Below, in pieces: positions 49,864 through 59,985 of a stretch of 64,000 nt of DNA. The stretch is taken from NCBI GenBank assembly GCA_004352715.1, contig SCFE01000003.1, positions 2,550,570 through 2,614,569 of the forward strand. Direction: 5' to 3'. The notes below the pieces were generated by a model. The model worked only from the letters and a program-made list of their open reading frames with translations, did not search any database and had not been told where the DNA came from. Position numbers and translations under genes: made by a program. Positions within the stretch are counted from its first letter, which is position 1, and each line of letters begins with the position of its first letter. Source of the DNA: Hofstenia miamia (lineage: Eukaryota > Xenacoelomorpha > Acoela).

Positions 49864-52800
49864 GAGTTACAAAATCATAAACAGAGAGCATATTGCGCAT
49901 GAATAAATAAACAGGGAGCATAATGAGAAATAAATAAATGTTCTCAGTACAACCTGTTAAAACTTTGAAAAGGTGTATCTCTGCATATACATGTATGTTT
50001 TATAATCCATAAATTGCATAATTGTAATATTGGATAAATATATTTTCATAAAACTCTAAACTTATACAATTCAAAGTTAAAATATTTTATATTAGGCAAG
50101 CAGAATGCAATGGCTTTAAATCTGTTTCCAACTGCCCATTTCAAGTGGTATATCCACAAAACAATATTTTCACATTTAAGACAATTTTAATATCAAATTG
50201 AGATTGTTTGAAAATTTGAGAAAAGGGCTTTATGCTTTAAAAAAGCATAAGCCAACTTAAGATGAAGCCATTATCGGAAATTGACACATCTATTGGTAAA
50301 TCTGTTCCCTTGAAATTCTGATATGTATCTCTGATGTGCTTGAACATATAAATTACAAATTATGAGTTATGAACCTCTGAAAGTCTTTGGAAGAATCCCA
50401 AATTTCCTACATAGACTATAAGCATAACATTGGCGACCCCTTTGTGTAGATAGTGCTTCTAATTCATACAAGAAATATTATCTCGATTTTCATGCTGAAA
50501 TTTTCCATGTTACGCATGAGTTACCTGCATTACGAATCATTTCATTGATGTTTGTAAACTAAAATATTATGAATATATATCAATGAGTTGCAATTAAAAA
50601 AATGAAATTGATAAAGAAGGCAACAATAATTCATTATAAAGACCGACATGACACAATTCTGTGTGCTTTTGCATACTACACATTTTCATGTTATTGAACG
50701 ACCAAACAGCAATAACACTCATGCTTTGCAGGGGGAGTTTCGAAGCTAGTTTAGTGCCAACTAATGTCAAAGCATTCTTACAATTGTTCATAAGATGGAA
50801 CGCTTGATAGTTGCATTCGTGCTATTTGCTATTTATCTTGCTTATTGCTTGGTAGCAGCGTTCATTTTCAGCCTTACAGATGATAATGAAAAGAGTAGTT
50901 ATAAAGACTACATCATTGTTCTTGCTGGTAACATACTAACAGCAACAAGTGCATCACCCCTCATCACAAGTTTTCTTGGAAAGATCCTGTACATCATCTT
51001 CTCAATCACCGGATTCTTCTTAGTTCTTTACATGCTCTCCATTTGGGTTCTATTGATTGGAGGCATTTGGGGAACAATTGAAAAAAATTTCAATATTCAT
51101 GGCTTGGTGTTATTGGTTGTATGCACAGTTGGTGCTCTCATATACATCATTTTGATTCCTGCTTTGATCCACTTTTTGAATCAAGACAACTACTCGATAC
51201 TAGATGCTCTTGTTGCAGCAATCAACGAAGGCTTCATGATGCAACAAGGTAGCTTTGGGAGCTTCTTGCTGAACCTTCTCTACATTCCTTATTCCTTCTT
51301 CGGCATCGTCTTCCTCATCAGCGGCATTGCGTTTTTCAAAAATGCCATACCGCTTCCAGGACTCAATTGCGATACAAATGAAGCTTAGAACGTGTTTCTC
51401 TATATACAAAATACACATTTGTTGATGCATTATGTCTAATATAATATTTCAACTGTGCTTCATAATATTTTTAAACACTATGACTAACAAATATTTCAAC
51501 TATCATTTAACACTAAACTGCATTTTAAAGTACAATCCGTTTTTCCACACTTAAAAACAATTTTTTTCAAGACTATTTGTAAATTTGAAAATCGAAAGAC
51601 ATGGGCAGGTCTATTGGAGAATTTGTTTTAATGCAATGTTGAAAGTTTCTATTAAATGTTCATTTATTTATAAAGTTTTGAGACCATGGAAACAACCTAA
51701 TCTTTGAGTGCTTCTGGACATGTGCAAATATGGTTCAAACCCATTGAAGCACAAAGTCAGAGGTCAGGTGGTGCTCTTATATTGAGGATAGCCTTAATAG
51801 TTTTTGAGCTACAAGGGCTTAAAAATTTTTATATGATTATGAAACATTTTCAAAATCCCCAGGCAGTTTAAAGTTAAGCAAATAAAAGGAAATATTTTGA
51901 AATCATTCTTAAATCTTTTTATTTCAATTACCCATGCCAAAAAACAATGTTTCTTGGTATTTGAAGCCATTTTAAAATTATCAAATATACATGTATACTA
52001 CTTAAGCATAGTTGAAATTTTGATATATTTCGTACTCCCTCCATATTTCCTCATACAACTATATGTATATAATTTTACAAAGCCAGGTGTTCTAGTTTTT
52101 ATGCAATTTTCATTCCTAGATGAAAAGTTTACGTAACCCTAAGTAACCTAGATTCATTTTTAACGATTTGTTACTGGTTGCATAAATTGCTTAAAACGCT
52201 CATAACCTACAAAGTAATAAAAAAATCTAAAATCTGAAAATACCCGGTGGGTAAAAAACAGTTTCCTCTTTCATTTTTATATTGAATTCCAACCTGGTCG
52301 TGGATCTGTCTATGCGTGCCTCAGTGGCGATTTCCCAGTTAAAAAAGTTAATAATTTCGTGTACTTTAAGCAAAGGAATACTTTTCATCACAAATTTTCA
52401 GGGAACCACAAATTGCCATAGATGTGATCAGCTTCATATTCCAGGATTCCCGATTTTCTTAATAAACTTGGTGAAAATTATTTGAAAATGTAGACAAAAC
52501 AGTTGATATCTCTAAAGATACGATTGGCTGTTTAAATTGTATATTTACTAATGAAGTCCAATAGAAAAAATGCATTTATGTCATTTATGCAGGGTTATTA
52601 TGTAAGCATAATACATATACAAAAACATAAAAATTGCTAAATTTAAGTATCTTTGTTTTTGCAATTAATTGCTATGATAGATATTACTACCAGCATTGAT
52701 TGAATAATGAATTAAAGATTTTTCATATTTCAATTCAATGTTATTCTATGTAAGAACATGCGATAATTACCTCTAGCAATCTGTCGTAAACTCTGAGATG

Positions 52801-54928
52801 TCCCTGATCTCTGGCAGGACCTGAATCCAATATCTTTGTAACAAATAGAAAGCTACTACCGTTGTCCTAAATTAATTATTTTCAATTTTTACACTTTTAT
52901 GCTTTTATAAAGTTTAAGCCTAAAATAATGTAACCAAAAATTATTAATAATCAATTGCGATCGATTATAGTAATGTGAATATATATTTGAGATCGAACAA
53001 TGAATTCTATGAAATCTACAAAGCATGTTTGGACTATTAGATTCTAACACTACGTTATTTACGAGAAGAGGTTCATGGCCAACCAATCTCATTCTTAAAA
53101 GATTTGTCATTTTGCTGCAACTGAGTGTTAATAAGATTAGTTATGTATATTCACCTAGGATTTATTAATTTAAGAACTCCTTGATATCCACATATATTTA
53201 TATCATTTCTGAACTAAGTTCGATTTCAGATAACCCTAATCCATACCATAACTACCTGTGGTGGTTTTGCTACACACTCTTTGGTTATTCAATGATTTAT
53301 TATAGTCAATCTTGCATAAGAAGTAGTGTATCTAACATATATTTATGATGCTGATTATGTATAAGCAAAACTTTGCCACAAAAGATAATTAATACTAGAA
53401 TCTACTTGCTGCAAATATGCGCTCAGTAAACATGAATGGCATATCATGTTAATAATCCAATTGAATTTGCAATTGAGACATTTTGAAACATTTTTGACAC
53501 TTTTTCACAATGTCACTCTCAGGAATTAATGGTATATCTAATATTAAATATATTGGATTGATTAAATGAAAAAACTTTTTGTAAAAAATTGAAAAACATT
53601 GCCCCGTTTTGGTCATTTAAGTTGATCATACGCCCTTGCATGTCACATAGAGTATTAAGCCACGCCCATTTTTGCACAACTAGAGATAGGGTCCAACAAA
53701 ATTTGGCATCGTGCATTCGAGACTCATTTTCAAGCACGTCTGAACAAAACACGTGTCGTGTTTAAAAGGCGTGTTGAGTAACATGCTTGCTTGTTATTAA
53801 GCATTAATCATACCAAAAGAATTAATCTAATTAATTCTTTCTTAAGCCATAGTATTGTTCAATTTTGAAGCATAGCCATTATGTGCATGTTGGTGATAGG
53901 ACTACTAAAGAATTTCGAAGTTATAGAAAATGAATCATAAGCTGATAACATTAAATGATAATTTCATCTATTAAAAAAATTAAATATAAAATAAATAAGT
54001 AAACTGAAGACCTTGTTTGCATTTTTCTGACAGATTATACAATATTTTGCTGTTATTGTTTCCCTAATTAAGTATAACAAGTTGTTTTGAATCTTAAATA
54101 AACCAATTAATTAGGCATTATAGTTTTGGAATATACATCGAAAAATGTTCTAAATATAACATACGTTTTGATATTTATAGCGACAATTAGCACTCTATTT
54201 CATTAGTAGTCCAATAAATATTGATGATTGTCATATTTTGAAATACTATATTTAATTAAATATTTAATATTTATATAATTAACTGCCAGAAACTATCAAT
54301 CACATGAATTAATAATAAACAATATAAATAAATTATGGATTTTTTTAACAGTGTGGGTTTATTAAAAAATTGAAAGTAGGTTTCATTATATTAAAATTTA
54401 GTTTAATTAGATTAAACAAACATTTACTAATGGGGTAAACTTTAATTGGTTATCGAAGAGACATTGAAAAGTAGATAAATCACCTCAAAAAGTTTAAAAA
54501 TTAAAAATGGCATTTGTCTATTTGACAACTGCGCAATTATGCACAATTTACGACCAATGAGATAAATTGACGCTTTGTTGAATCATTGCTTTGTAAAAAT
54601 CGGTGTTATGTATGTATCATTTCTTTGGCAAATAAGAAGTGACTCGGATTCAAATAGCAAATTTGTTAATAGCCGGAGATTGATAAGAAATTAGCGATCC
54701 CTTGTGAGGTAATTACTTTACCTGTCCAGATACTTGTCAAAACTCCCAGTCTAAATGCTTGTCGGCATTTTTTCTTTCCCTAAATTTGCTGCACCTGCAG
54801 TAATTTAGGTCACAAAGACGAGCAAATTTTCAAAGTTTTGAAAAAGGTTTTTTAATGTAGAAAGTGACAAAGCCACCAAAATCAAACAAATTAGCTTATA
54901 AAAGAATGAATTCAATAAGAATTAGCAT

Positions 54929-54971
<43 letters not shown>

Positions 54972-57845
54972 NNNNNNNNNNNNNNNNNNNNNNNNNNNNN
55001 NNNNNNNNNNNNNNNNNNNNNNNNNNNNNNNNNNNNNNNNNNNNNNNNNNNNNNNNNNNNNNNNNNNNNNNNNNNNNNNNNNNNNNNNNNNNNNNNNNNN
55101 NNNNNNNNNNNNNNNNNNNNNNNNNNNNNNNNNNNNNNNNNNNNTATATATATATATATATAAATATCGTACAAAAATGCTTAAAATTAAGATCACTTAC
55201 AGATTTACCTCCTGCAATGTTAAATCCAAGGCTTCCTGATTCATTGCGGTTAAGCACTACTTGAAGAACTTCACTCTTTAGTTCTGGAAACCAGGTCTAA
55301 GTATTTTGTTATGAATAAAAGTAATATAGAATTTTTCAAACTTTCAGTTCGCTTTGGTAATTAAAAACAATGGCTTGGGTAGAATTTATGTGATTAAGGG
55401 TGGTCAATCACATAAAAATGGACTATTTCTGAATTAATTGGGACCAACCCAATCAAATAAAATACATCAGTCATCTGATAAATATTGATACAAAAATATT
55501 TGCGTTGGTGGATGTTTTTAAAACGAGGGTTTTAATTCAGAATTCCTTCCAATACAACTAAATGGAACTTGATGGGGAGCATTTAGCTAATAATTATATT
55601 TTATAATTATTGACAAATACACAAAGTAATTCTAGAATTAATTTACATGATTTGTGTACTGTTTAAAATTCAAAATTGTTTACTGAAAAGTAGATTAATG
55701 CTTTTGTTGAATCTAAACGCATTCTGAGAAAAGCAATTTTATTTAAATGATGTATTTATAAATGGCTTTAAATCTTTCCAATCATTTAGGAGAAAGTACA
55801 AATTTATTCCTTTGTACAACTCAATCCCTCCTCTTAATGCGCGAAAAGCAGGAAGGAAGCCGACGCATTATCATCCATTTTCCAGACTTAATTGAGCTGA
55901 GACATCCTGCATTTAATACACCTAGTTGTAGAAATTATTTATCAAACTTTAATCACTACAATAACAAATAATTTAGATATAAATGACGATAGTCAGAATT
56001 TAGCAATAGATCATCTAGACAAAGATCACTTTAGGAGATCTATCATTTTGCCTAAAACTTTTTCAACAAAATATAAAAATTAACAACAAATGCGAATTTA
56101 CCTTAATCTCTGTAATTCAATTGACAATATAAAGTGGAGGCCTGGGACAAAGTAGATGAACAGCCCAAACTGATGGTCATATCCATTGGGGAACCTGCCT
56201 ACAACGTGGACTATATCCCATGTCCAATCAAATTATTGATCCATTGTTATGCAACTATTGTCATTTATACACTGGATCAGTATTTCAGTCTCAATTTATT
56301 CTAATAAATAATGGGAATCATACAATAACTTTGATTTTCTTAGATTAAATTTAGACTGATATTGATATTTGGATGGTATGTTTACTTAGTGTTTTAATAA
56401 AATTTTGGAATAAGAGTTCAAATTTAAATTCTCAATTAAATCGTGTTGCCATTAACTAGAAATTGACTGAAAAATTCAAGTTTTGAAACGTTTTATTGTT
56501 TTAGTTATTTTAGAGTACTAACTTCATATATACGATGCTTAGGGGTCAAAATATTGTTTGAAAAAAACTATCTATCATTTATCAACCTTTATTGCCACAT
56601 GCTAATGGCAAAATATTATTTCATTTTCTAAGGCCCAATATTGGCATTGCAACGGAGCAATAATGCATACAGAAAGCAATGTTGTTGGGAGCCGATCTAC
56701 CACTAACCTTGATATCTCTCTAAAATTAATTACCTTACTGCAATAAATTATAGCTTTAAATTCTTGTATTGTACCAATAGAGAAAAATTATAAAACTCAC
56801 ACTGCTTGTCTAATCTGTAAATATGATTTTTATATTTTAAAAATTATTTAATAAAACATCAGTCAATGAGACTTCAGTATTCTCAATAGAAAATACGAGT
56901 TAGAGCTGCTTAGAGAAGGACTTTCATATCATATCAAATTTTGAAATAAATAAACTGTAAAAAAGGCTAGGAAACCGGTTATGAACTCCTATATAAACCT
57001 AAGCAATTAAAAAATTATATATATATATATATATAGTTTATATTTGAATCATACGGTCAAATGTGAGTTTTTCTGTATTTTACAGTACTCAAAACACGTT
57101 TCATAATTATAATAAGAGCTGCTTTAGGAATAAACCGTTTGCGGCATAAAACGGACGGTACTCAAAGAGAAGATACCTTGCTTTGTTTGCTCTCCAAAGC
57201 GCGAACATCTGATGGATTGGATTTATCGATGATGTCTGGAAACAATGCTGACACTTGATCCAACAAATCAGTTTCTCTTTTAATGAATTGGCCCGATTGT
57301 CGCCGCAATTCTTTCTCCAGGGAACGCACTTTGTTGGTGTACATCTAAACAAAACCTCTTTGCTACAGAAAAATGCTTCACCTTAATAAAACAATAAAAT
57401 TCATTTTGCCAGTATTGATTAGGTTTTGAATTACATGATTGAAATCTCAAGTAATTATTTTAATTCTAAAGAAAACTTGTTTGTCTAATTGCAATGAAAA
57501 AAACTTATACTGACTGAATGAAAATATAAAAATGAAGTGTTAATTCAAATGCTCGTGTAATTTTTAAATTTCTATTATTTGTTTTTTTATTTCTCTTGCT
57601 TATGAGCAGAATTTTTAGTAAAAAAAATAACTCAGTAAATCAAGAAAACATTAAGTTTTTCATAAGAAATATTTGAATAAAATAGTGTCTGATGTAAAAT
57701 TTACTCGCAAATTAAACCTTATGCCTCTTCAAATGTTTGGATGTGTTGCAATATAGAGTAATTGGGCTAGCAGTAAATTAAACCTCTGGTCATAAGTGAA
57801 AGCTTTGCGATAAATATATATATATGTATATATATATATAATTAT

Positions 57846-57877
<32 letters not shown>

Positions 57878-59893
57878 TTTACTATATTATATATATATTA
57901 TATATTATATTTATATTATATTTATATGCCATATTTCTGCCAGTTCGTTGCAATATTCTAAACAATATATTTCTTAGTTATAAAGCATATGAATTAAGAA
58001 ATTAGCATAAGTTAAATAATCAGAAAAATGAATAGCAAAATCATTTTATTAATATTAACAATCGATATTGGATTTTTTCGCATATAGACCTTATCAAGGC
58101 AATGTGGCTAAAAAATTTAAAACAAAAATGCATTTTGAGCTTACATAATTTAATTGACAAAGATCATTTAATATTTTGGCACATGTAAATATGAATGTTT
58201 TCATTGGTACATTTTGTGAATTCCAAAATATTATTACTGCAGATTAAGTTCATACACAAAATTCTCCTTCCTTACAATGAAGATAACAATACCTCGATTT
58301 ATTCTTTTTAAATGATATTAAGCTTTTCTTTCATATTTTAACATTAATTAGAACTGTCGATTAGTGCTAATGTTTTATTAAATGTAAGCTCAGCTGCATT
58401 TAAAGCTCCATACTGGATTGGGAGCTGATTTATCATCATTTTGTACTAATTGTTTTTAAGCCATTCACCAATAAGATCCTACTTTTGTCTTAAGTGGTAT
58501 TCCAACCCAACTGATTAAATTACAAATGTCAATGTTTTTGGTTGCTATATATCAGTACTATTCGTACACGTGTACAGTGCTGATAAAGTGTAGGAGAATT
58601 ATCAATTAGTCACTTGGGAGAAATTTATGAACGGAAACTGAGTCGATTGAATTGAATGTAAATGAGAAAGAAGAGTGCATCCTTAATTGAAATGTCACTA
58701 TTTAAAACAAAGCGAAGAAAGTTTTGCGCAGTGTTTTCCGTTAAACTTTTATGGTCTCCGTTTTATAAAGTTTATTTATAGCTGAATTGTTCACCCAGCA
58801 AATACAAAGTCTGCCGACTGTGGTTAATATATTCTGGGTCATGGTATATAGATCAAAGAATGGAAAGTTTTTGTAAATAAAACCTACAAAGGTGATCCCA
58901 TGCTGGAGACTTTTGGTGTATATTCCGAATACTCAGTTTAACTTTTGTACAGATTTTTGTATACTGTGCACTCCAAGTTATTGTTCAAGCATTAGTTTAA
59001 ATGAAATTGCCAAAAGAAGACCCCTACTCTTAAGTTAATATTCAACTTAAACGATGGTTCTGATTAGAAACATCTCATTTCAAAATTTGTAAAATACAAA
59101 CCATTAAATAAAATTGTGTAAGTAAAAGAAAAAAGTTTCCCATTGGTTGTTCAGCACTTTTTTAAACAATGTCAATTTCATTAAATTACAAGAAGTAAAA
59201 TAATTGCATTTATGGATTACTTAATGAGAGTAATAAGAATGCCGCTCCAATTGACATAAATCAATTTTGTTGTTCAAGTAAGCTATATTAATTCACAAAT
59301 GTCCTTGATGTCGCATTAATTCAGCTTGAAGGCTTCATTAAAATCGATTGTTTTTTATTTTAGCAAATTTAGTAAAAAAATTGCATTTTGACAGTTTGGG
59401 CCTCTCCACTTACTTTAATTATGCCGACTGACTTTGAATTCACTTGATATGTCATTCTGCCAAGTTGTAAATTGACCGCTTTGATTTTCCTTGATGTATG
59501 CAATGCGATTTTATAAAAGAATTGCTTTTTCAAATTCGCTTATGATACTTCCACAATTTAATATTGACAAAAAAATTAAATTATATGTATTACATGAGAA
59601 TTTTTTAATAATTAATTATAAAAGATAGTTATAAAGTACTTTTTGAAAAACTGAAGCTCTTTCAAGAACACAATGCAATACTCTATAGAAATAATTTAAT
59701 CTAACAGCAAAGAGTAAAATATTACCTTGATTTGATTTTTGTAATAGTTGGCAGATCCAGGCGGTGCGTTTTTCGCAAGGAGGCTATTGTTAGAAGAGTC
59801 TTCATTAAATTCATTTGGTGTGGAAGGATATAGATCATCGCTTAGATCAATTAAATCTACGTTGGGAAATTTCGTTTCCATGATTTCATTCAC
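27297..59893 (-). CDS. PDZRN/LNX3-like PDZ scaffold, RING-less model, seven coding exons
   Basis: Coding exons on the minus strand: 59893-59726, 57344-57177, 55296-55201, 52866-52771, 36002-35833, 30522-30408, 28178-27297. All have AG/GT borders and compatible phases, giving 564 residues. Residues 1-56 are acidic and Asn/Ser-rich. About 50-75 are Lys/Arg/Glu-rich and probably coiled coil. The PDZ domain spans about 122-207, with carboxylate loop SLGF at 134-137 and helix-B His187 (class I type). A TQTD motif follows at 223-226, as in PDZRN3. Residues 311-364 are Cys-rich. NWKVKIRADGTRYITK (433-448) and RINKRKEHILDHLITMQALL (528-547) match the PDZRN3/4 LNX3-homology region. Family members usually carry a RING, zinc fingers and two PDZ domains; here one PDZ and no RING are seen. 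The start ATG has an in-frame TGA directly upstream. Likely role by family: membrane-proximal scaffold. Catalysis as an E3 ligase is not supported. Confidence 0.8.
28179..29610. other. PDZRN-like intron 6, lower part
   Basis: AT-rich intronic DNA. A G-rich stretch lies near 28400-28470, and (TA)n at about 29576-29607 marks the edge of the 3.88-kb block. No further exon was found. Confidence 0.5.
30408..30522 (-). CDS. PDZRN-like exon 6
   Basis: Acceptor GTGCTTAG, donor CAG|GTATAT. The 115-base exon begins by completing a Gly codon left open by exon 5 and ends in phase 0. It encodes 38 further residues (234-271), Ser/Pro/Leu/Asp-rich, including LESIDMQELDASDKAILQN. The phase fit with both neighbours is the main support; no domain is visible. 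Confidence 0.8.
31169..31409 (+). mobile_element. hAT-type MITE, 241 bp
   Basis: Starts CAGTGGCGTACCC and ends CCCCTG, with perfect 8-bp flanking repeats GTCATACT (31161-31168 and 31410-31417). Same family as 11928-12172, inverted relative to it. Non-coding; it lies in intron 5 of the PDZRN-like gene. Confidence 0.85.
33493..35832. other. PDZRN-like intron 5, upper part
   Basis: AT-rich. A cluster of (TA)n tracts lies at 35341-35367, 35455-35502 and 35540-35553, with a short repeated CAGGTGAC between them (about 35405 and 35528). I searched this stretch by eye for a second PDZ domain on the minus strand and found none. Confidence 0.5.
35833..36002 (-). CDS. PDZRN-like exon 5: PDZ second half and TQTD linker
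   Basis: Acceptor ATTCTTAG, donor GG|GTAAAT; enters in phase 0 and leaves two bases of a Gly codon. It encodes VNSISLLNVTHEEAIEACRN and the final strand CLKVARV of the PDZ fold, then ASTQTDLELQ. His187 starts helix B (class I PDZ). PDZRN3 has the matching 'EVNG.DLS.ATH..AVEA' and 'TGTQTD' stretches, from memory. Confidence 0.85.
36003..40610. other. PDZRN-like intron 4, lower part
   Basis: AT-rich intronic DNA. Mutually overlapping short frames at 37967-38258 on both strands show no domain. No repeat with clear ends was found. Confidence 0.4.
40611..41671. repeat. 530-bp direct repeat across a single N (assembly join)
   Basis: 40611-41140 and 41142-41671 are the same sequence apart from two bases seen near 41121/41652. 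They are separated by one N at 41141. This is an unmerged overlap of contig ends, probably from two haplotypes. Each copy holds the GC-rich palindromic stretch described separately. Confidence 0.85.
40907..40973. repeat. GC-rich 67-bp stretch with CGGGCTAGCCCG palindrome
   Basis: A sharply GC-rich block inside AT-rich DNA. It begins with the perfect 12-bp palindrome CGGGCTAGCCCG (40908-40919) and continues GAACCGCGAGCTGCCCGAGG... to GGGCGTACC. It is repeated at 41438-41504 because of the assembly duplication. It may be the end of a transposon or a protein-binding site. Confidence 0.5.
41672..45361. other. PDZRN-like intron 4, middle
   Basis: AT-rich. (TA)n lies at about 42451-42500. No coding feature is supported. 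A less AT-rich piece at 44000-44150 was examined for a tRNA and rejected. Confidence 0.4.
45362..45746. other. assembly gap, 385 N
   Basis: Bounded by (TA)n. The sequence right after it (45775-45821) recurs at 46511-46561 just before the next gap. Confidence 0.95.
46511..46582. repeat. short duplicate of 45775-45821 plus 21-N gap
   Basis: (TA)n followed by TTGATTGATTGCTCAGTTTC and about 30 more matching bases repeats the start of the previous contig piece, then 21 Ns (46562-46582) follow. It looks like a gap-filling artefact. Confidence 0.75.
46583..48480. other. PDZRN-like intron 4 with a 71-N gap
   Basis: Gap at 47242-47312. (TA)n at about 47188-47201 and 48231-48257. No coding feature is supported. 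Confidence 0.5.
48498..48551. promoter_or_regulatory. CRE/ATF-like sites beside a 14-bp palindrome
   Basis: The perfect CRE TGACGTCA (48499-48506, within ATGATGACGTCATCG) is followed by TGATGTCATCA (48518-48528), a CRE-like variant, and by the perfect palindrome CGAAAAATTTTTCG (48538-48551). They lie in intron 4 of the PDZRN-like gene and 2.2 kb upstream of the K2P-like ORF. A regulatory role is an inference from motif clustering. Confidence 0.35.
48552..50580. other. PDZRN-like intron 4 upstream of the nested gene; (ATT)n
   Basis: (ATT)n microsatellite at about 49800-49863 (some 20 units), then a 35-bp near-tandem pair around AAACAGAGAGCAT / AAACAGGGAGCAT (49878-49935). A GC-richer piece at 49170-49370 has no frame I recognise and may be regulatory. 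Confidence 0.5.
50795..51388 (+). CDS. K2P-channel-like four-helix membrane protein lacking both selectivity filters
   Basis: Intronless 197-codon ORF. The ATG has a strong context (AAGATGG) with an in-frame TAA 33 bases upstream. Helices: M1 4-27 (YLAYCLVAAFIFSL, like K2P 'YLLYL..GA.VF..LE'), M2 62-90 (GKILYIIFSITG, like 'GKIFCIIYALLGIP'), M3 103-128 (ending IPALIHF, like 'LPA.IF'), M4 158-181. LAGNILTATSAS (43-54) sits where K2P pore 1 has a helix plus T(I/V)G(Y/F)G, so the filter reads TATSAS. YSILDALVAAIN (133-144) matches the pore-2 helix 'WS.LDA.YF', again without GFG. The extracellular cap between M1 and pore 1 is absent. It lies antisense in intron 4 of the PDZRN-like gene. It is unlikely to be K-selective. 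Other four-helix families remain possible. Confidence 0.7.
   Translation: MERLIVAFVLFAIYLAYCLVAAFIFSLTDDNEKSSYKDYIIVLAGNILTATSASPLITSFLGKILYIIFSITGFFLVLYMLSIWVLLIGGIWGTIEKNFNIHGLVLLVVCTVGALIYIILIPALIHFLNQDNYSILDALVAAINEGFMMQQGSFGSFLLNLLYIPYSFFGIVFLISGIAFFKNAIPLPGLNCDTNEA
51389..52770. other. intron 4 between K2P-like ORF and exon 4
   Basis: 3' flank of the K2P-like gene. No AATAAA lies close to its stop; ATTAAA near 51651 and AATAAA near 51882 are candidates. No other coding feature is supported. Confidence 0.4.
52771..52866 (-). CDS. PDZRN-like exon 4: PDZ core
   Basis: Acceptor TTAATTTAG, donor GAG|GTAATT, phase 0 at both ends, 32 codons. It encodes FLFVTKILDSGPARDQGHLR and VYDRLLE, the central PDZ strands and short helix ('.F(V)..I..GPA...G.L...D..L'), closely like PDZRN3 PDZ1. 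Confidence 0.85.
52867..55200. other. PDZRN-like intron 3 with (TA)n-bounded gap
   Basis: AT-rich. A 173-N gap at 54972-55144 lies inside a (TA)n array. Near 53747-53763 a short inverted repeat AAACACG/CGTGTTT has a 3-base loop. No coding feature is supported. Confidence 0.5.
55201..55296 (-). CDS. PDZRN-like exon 3: PDZ start
   Basis: Acceptor ATACTTAG, strong donor TCT|GTAAGT, phase 0 at both ends, 32 codons. It encodes VLQVVLNRNESGSLGFNIAGG: first PDZ strand, carboxylate-binding loop SLGF and the following Gly-Gly turn. An alternative donor six bases or so upstream (GAG|GTAAAT) would break the frame with exon 4. Confidence 0.85.
55297..57176. other. PDZRN-like intron 2
   Basis: AT-rich, (TA)n at about 57015-57034. 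The short frame at 55762-55971 shows no domain and is not called. Confidence 0.45.
57177..57344 (-). CDS. PDZRN-like exon 2: coiled-coil-like
   Basis: Acceptor TTTTGTTTAG, donor AAG|GTATCT, phase 0 at both ends, 56 codons. It encodes VRSLEKELRRQSGQFIKRET and DLLDQVSALFPDIIDKS, with heptad-like spacing of Leu, Val and Phe, suggesting a coiled coil. It begins with an ATG, so a shorter start within this exon is possible. Confidence 0.8.
57345..59725. other. PDZRN-like intron 1 with long compound (TA)n
   Basis: A compound (TA)n/TATATTA array lies at about 57813-57916. The rest is AT-rich with no supported feature. Confidence 0.45.
59726..59893 (-). CDS. PDZRN-like exon 1 with start codon
   Basis: The ATG at 59891-59893 is directly preceded by an in-frame TGA, so translation cannot begin further upstream in this exon. 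A second ATG follows at codon 5. Donor AAG|GTAATA. It encodes 56 residues: acidic, Ser/Asn/Pro-rich, with DLIDLSDDLYPSTPNEF and NYYKNQIK leading into the coiled coil of exon 2. No RING cysteines are present. Confidence 0.7.
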
Positions 59894-59985
59894 TTTTTAA
59901 ATGTCTCTTATACACATGTAACTGTTTTGACTCTTGCCGCTAGCGGCGTTGCATTAATCCACAGCTGTTCGATTGGAGGAGGTGT
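59894..59985 (-). promoter_or_regulatory. putative promoter of the PDZRN-like gene
   Basis: Upstream of the start on the minus strand: the perfect GC palindrome GCCGCTAGCGGC (59936-59947), an E-box CAGCTG (59962-59967) and an inverted CCAAT box (ATTGG, about 59972-59976). They lie within 85 bases of the ATG in otherwise AT-rich DNA. No clear TATA box is assigned. Confidence 0.4.

Noticed and set aside
55195-55202. Alternative exon 3 donor GAG|GTAAAT
   Set aside because: It would put a stop into the exon 4 frame. The stronger GTAAGT site at 55200 keeps the PDZ frame intact.
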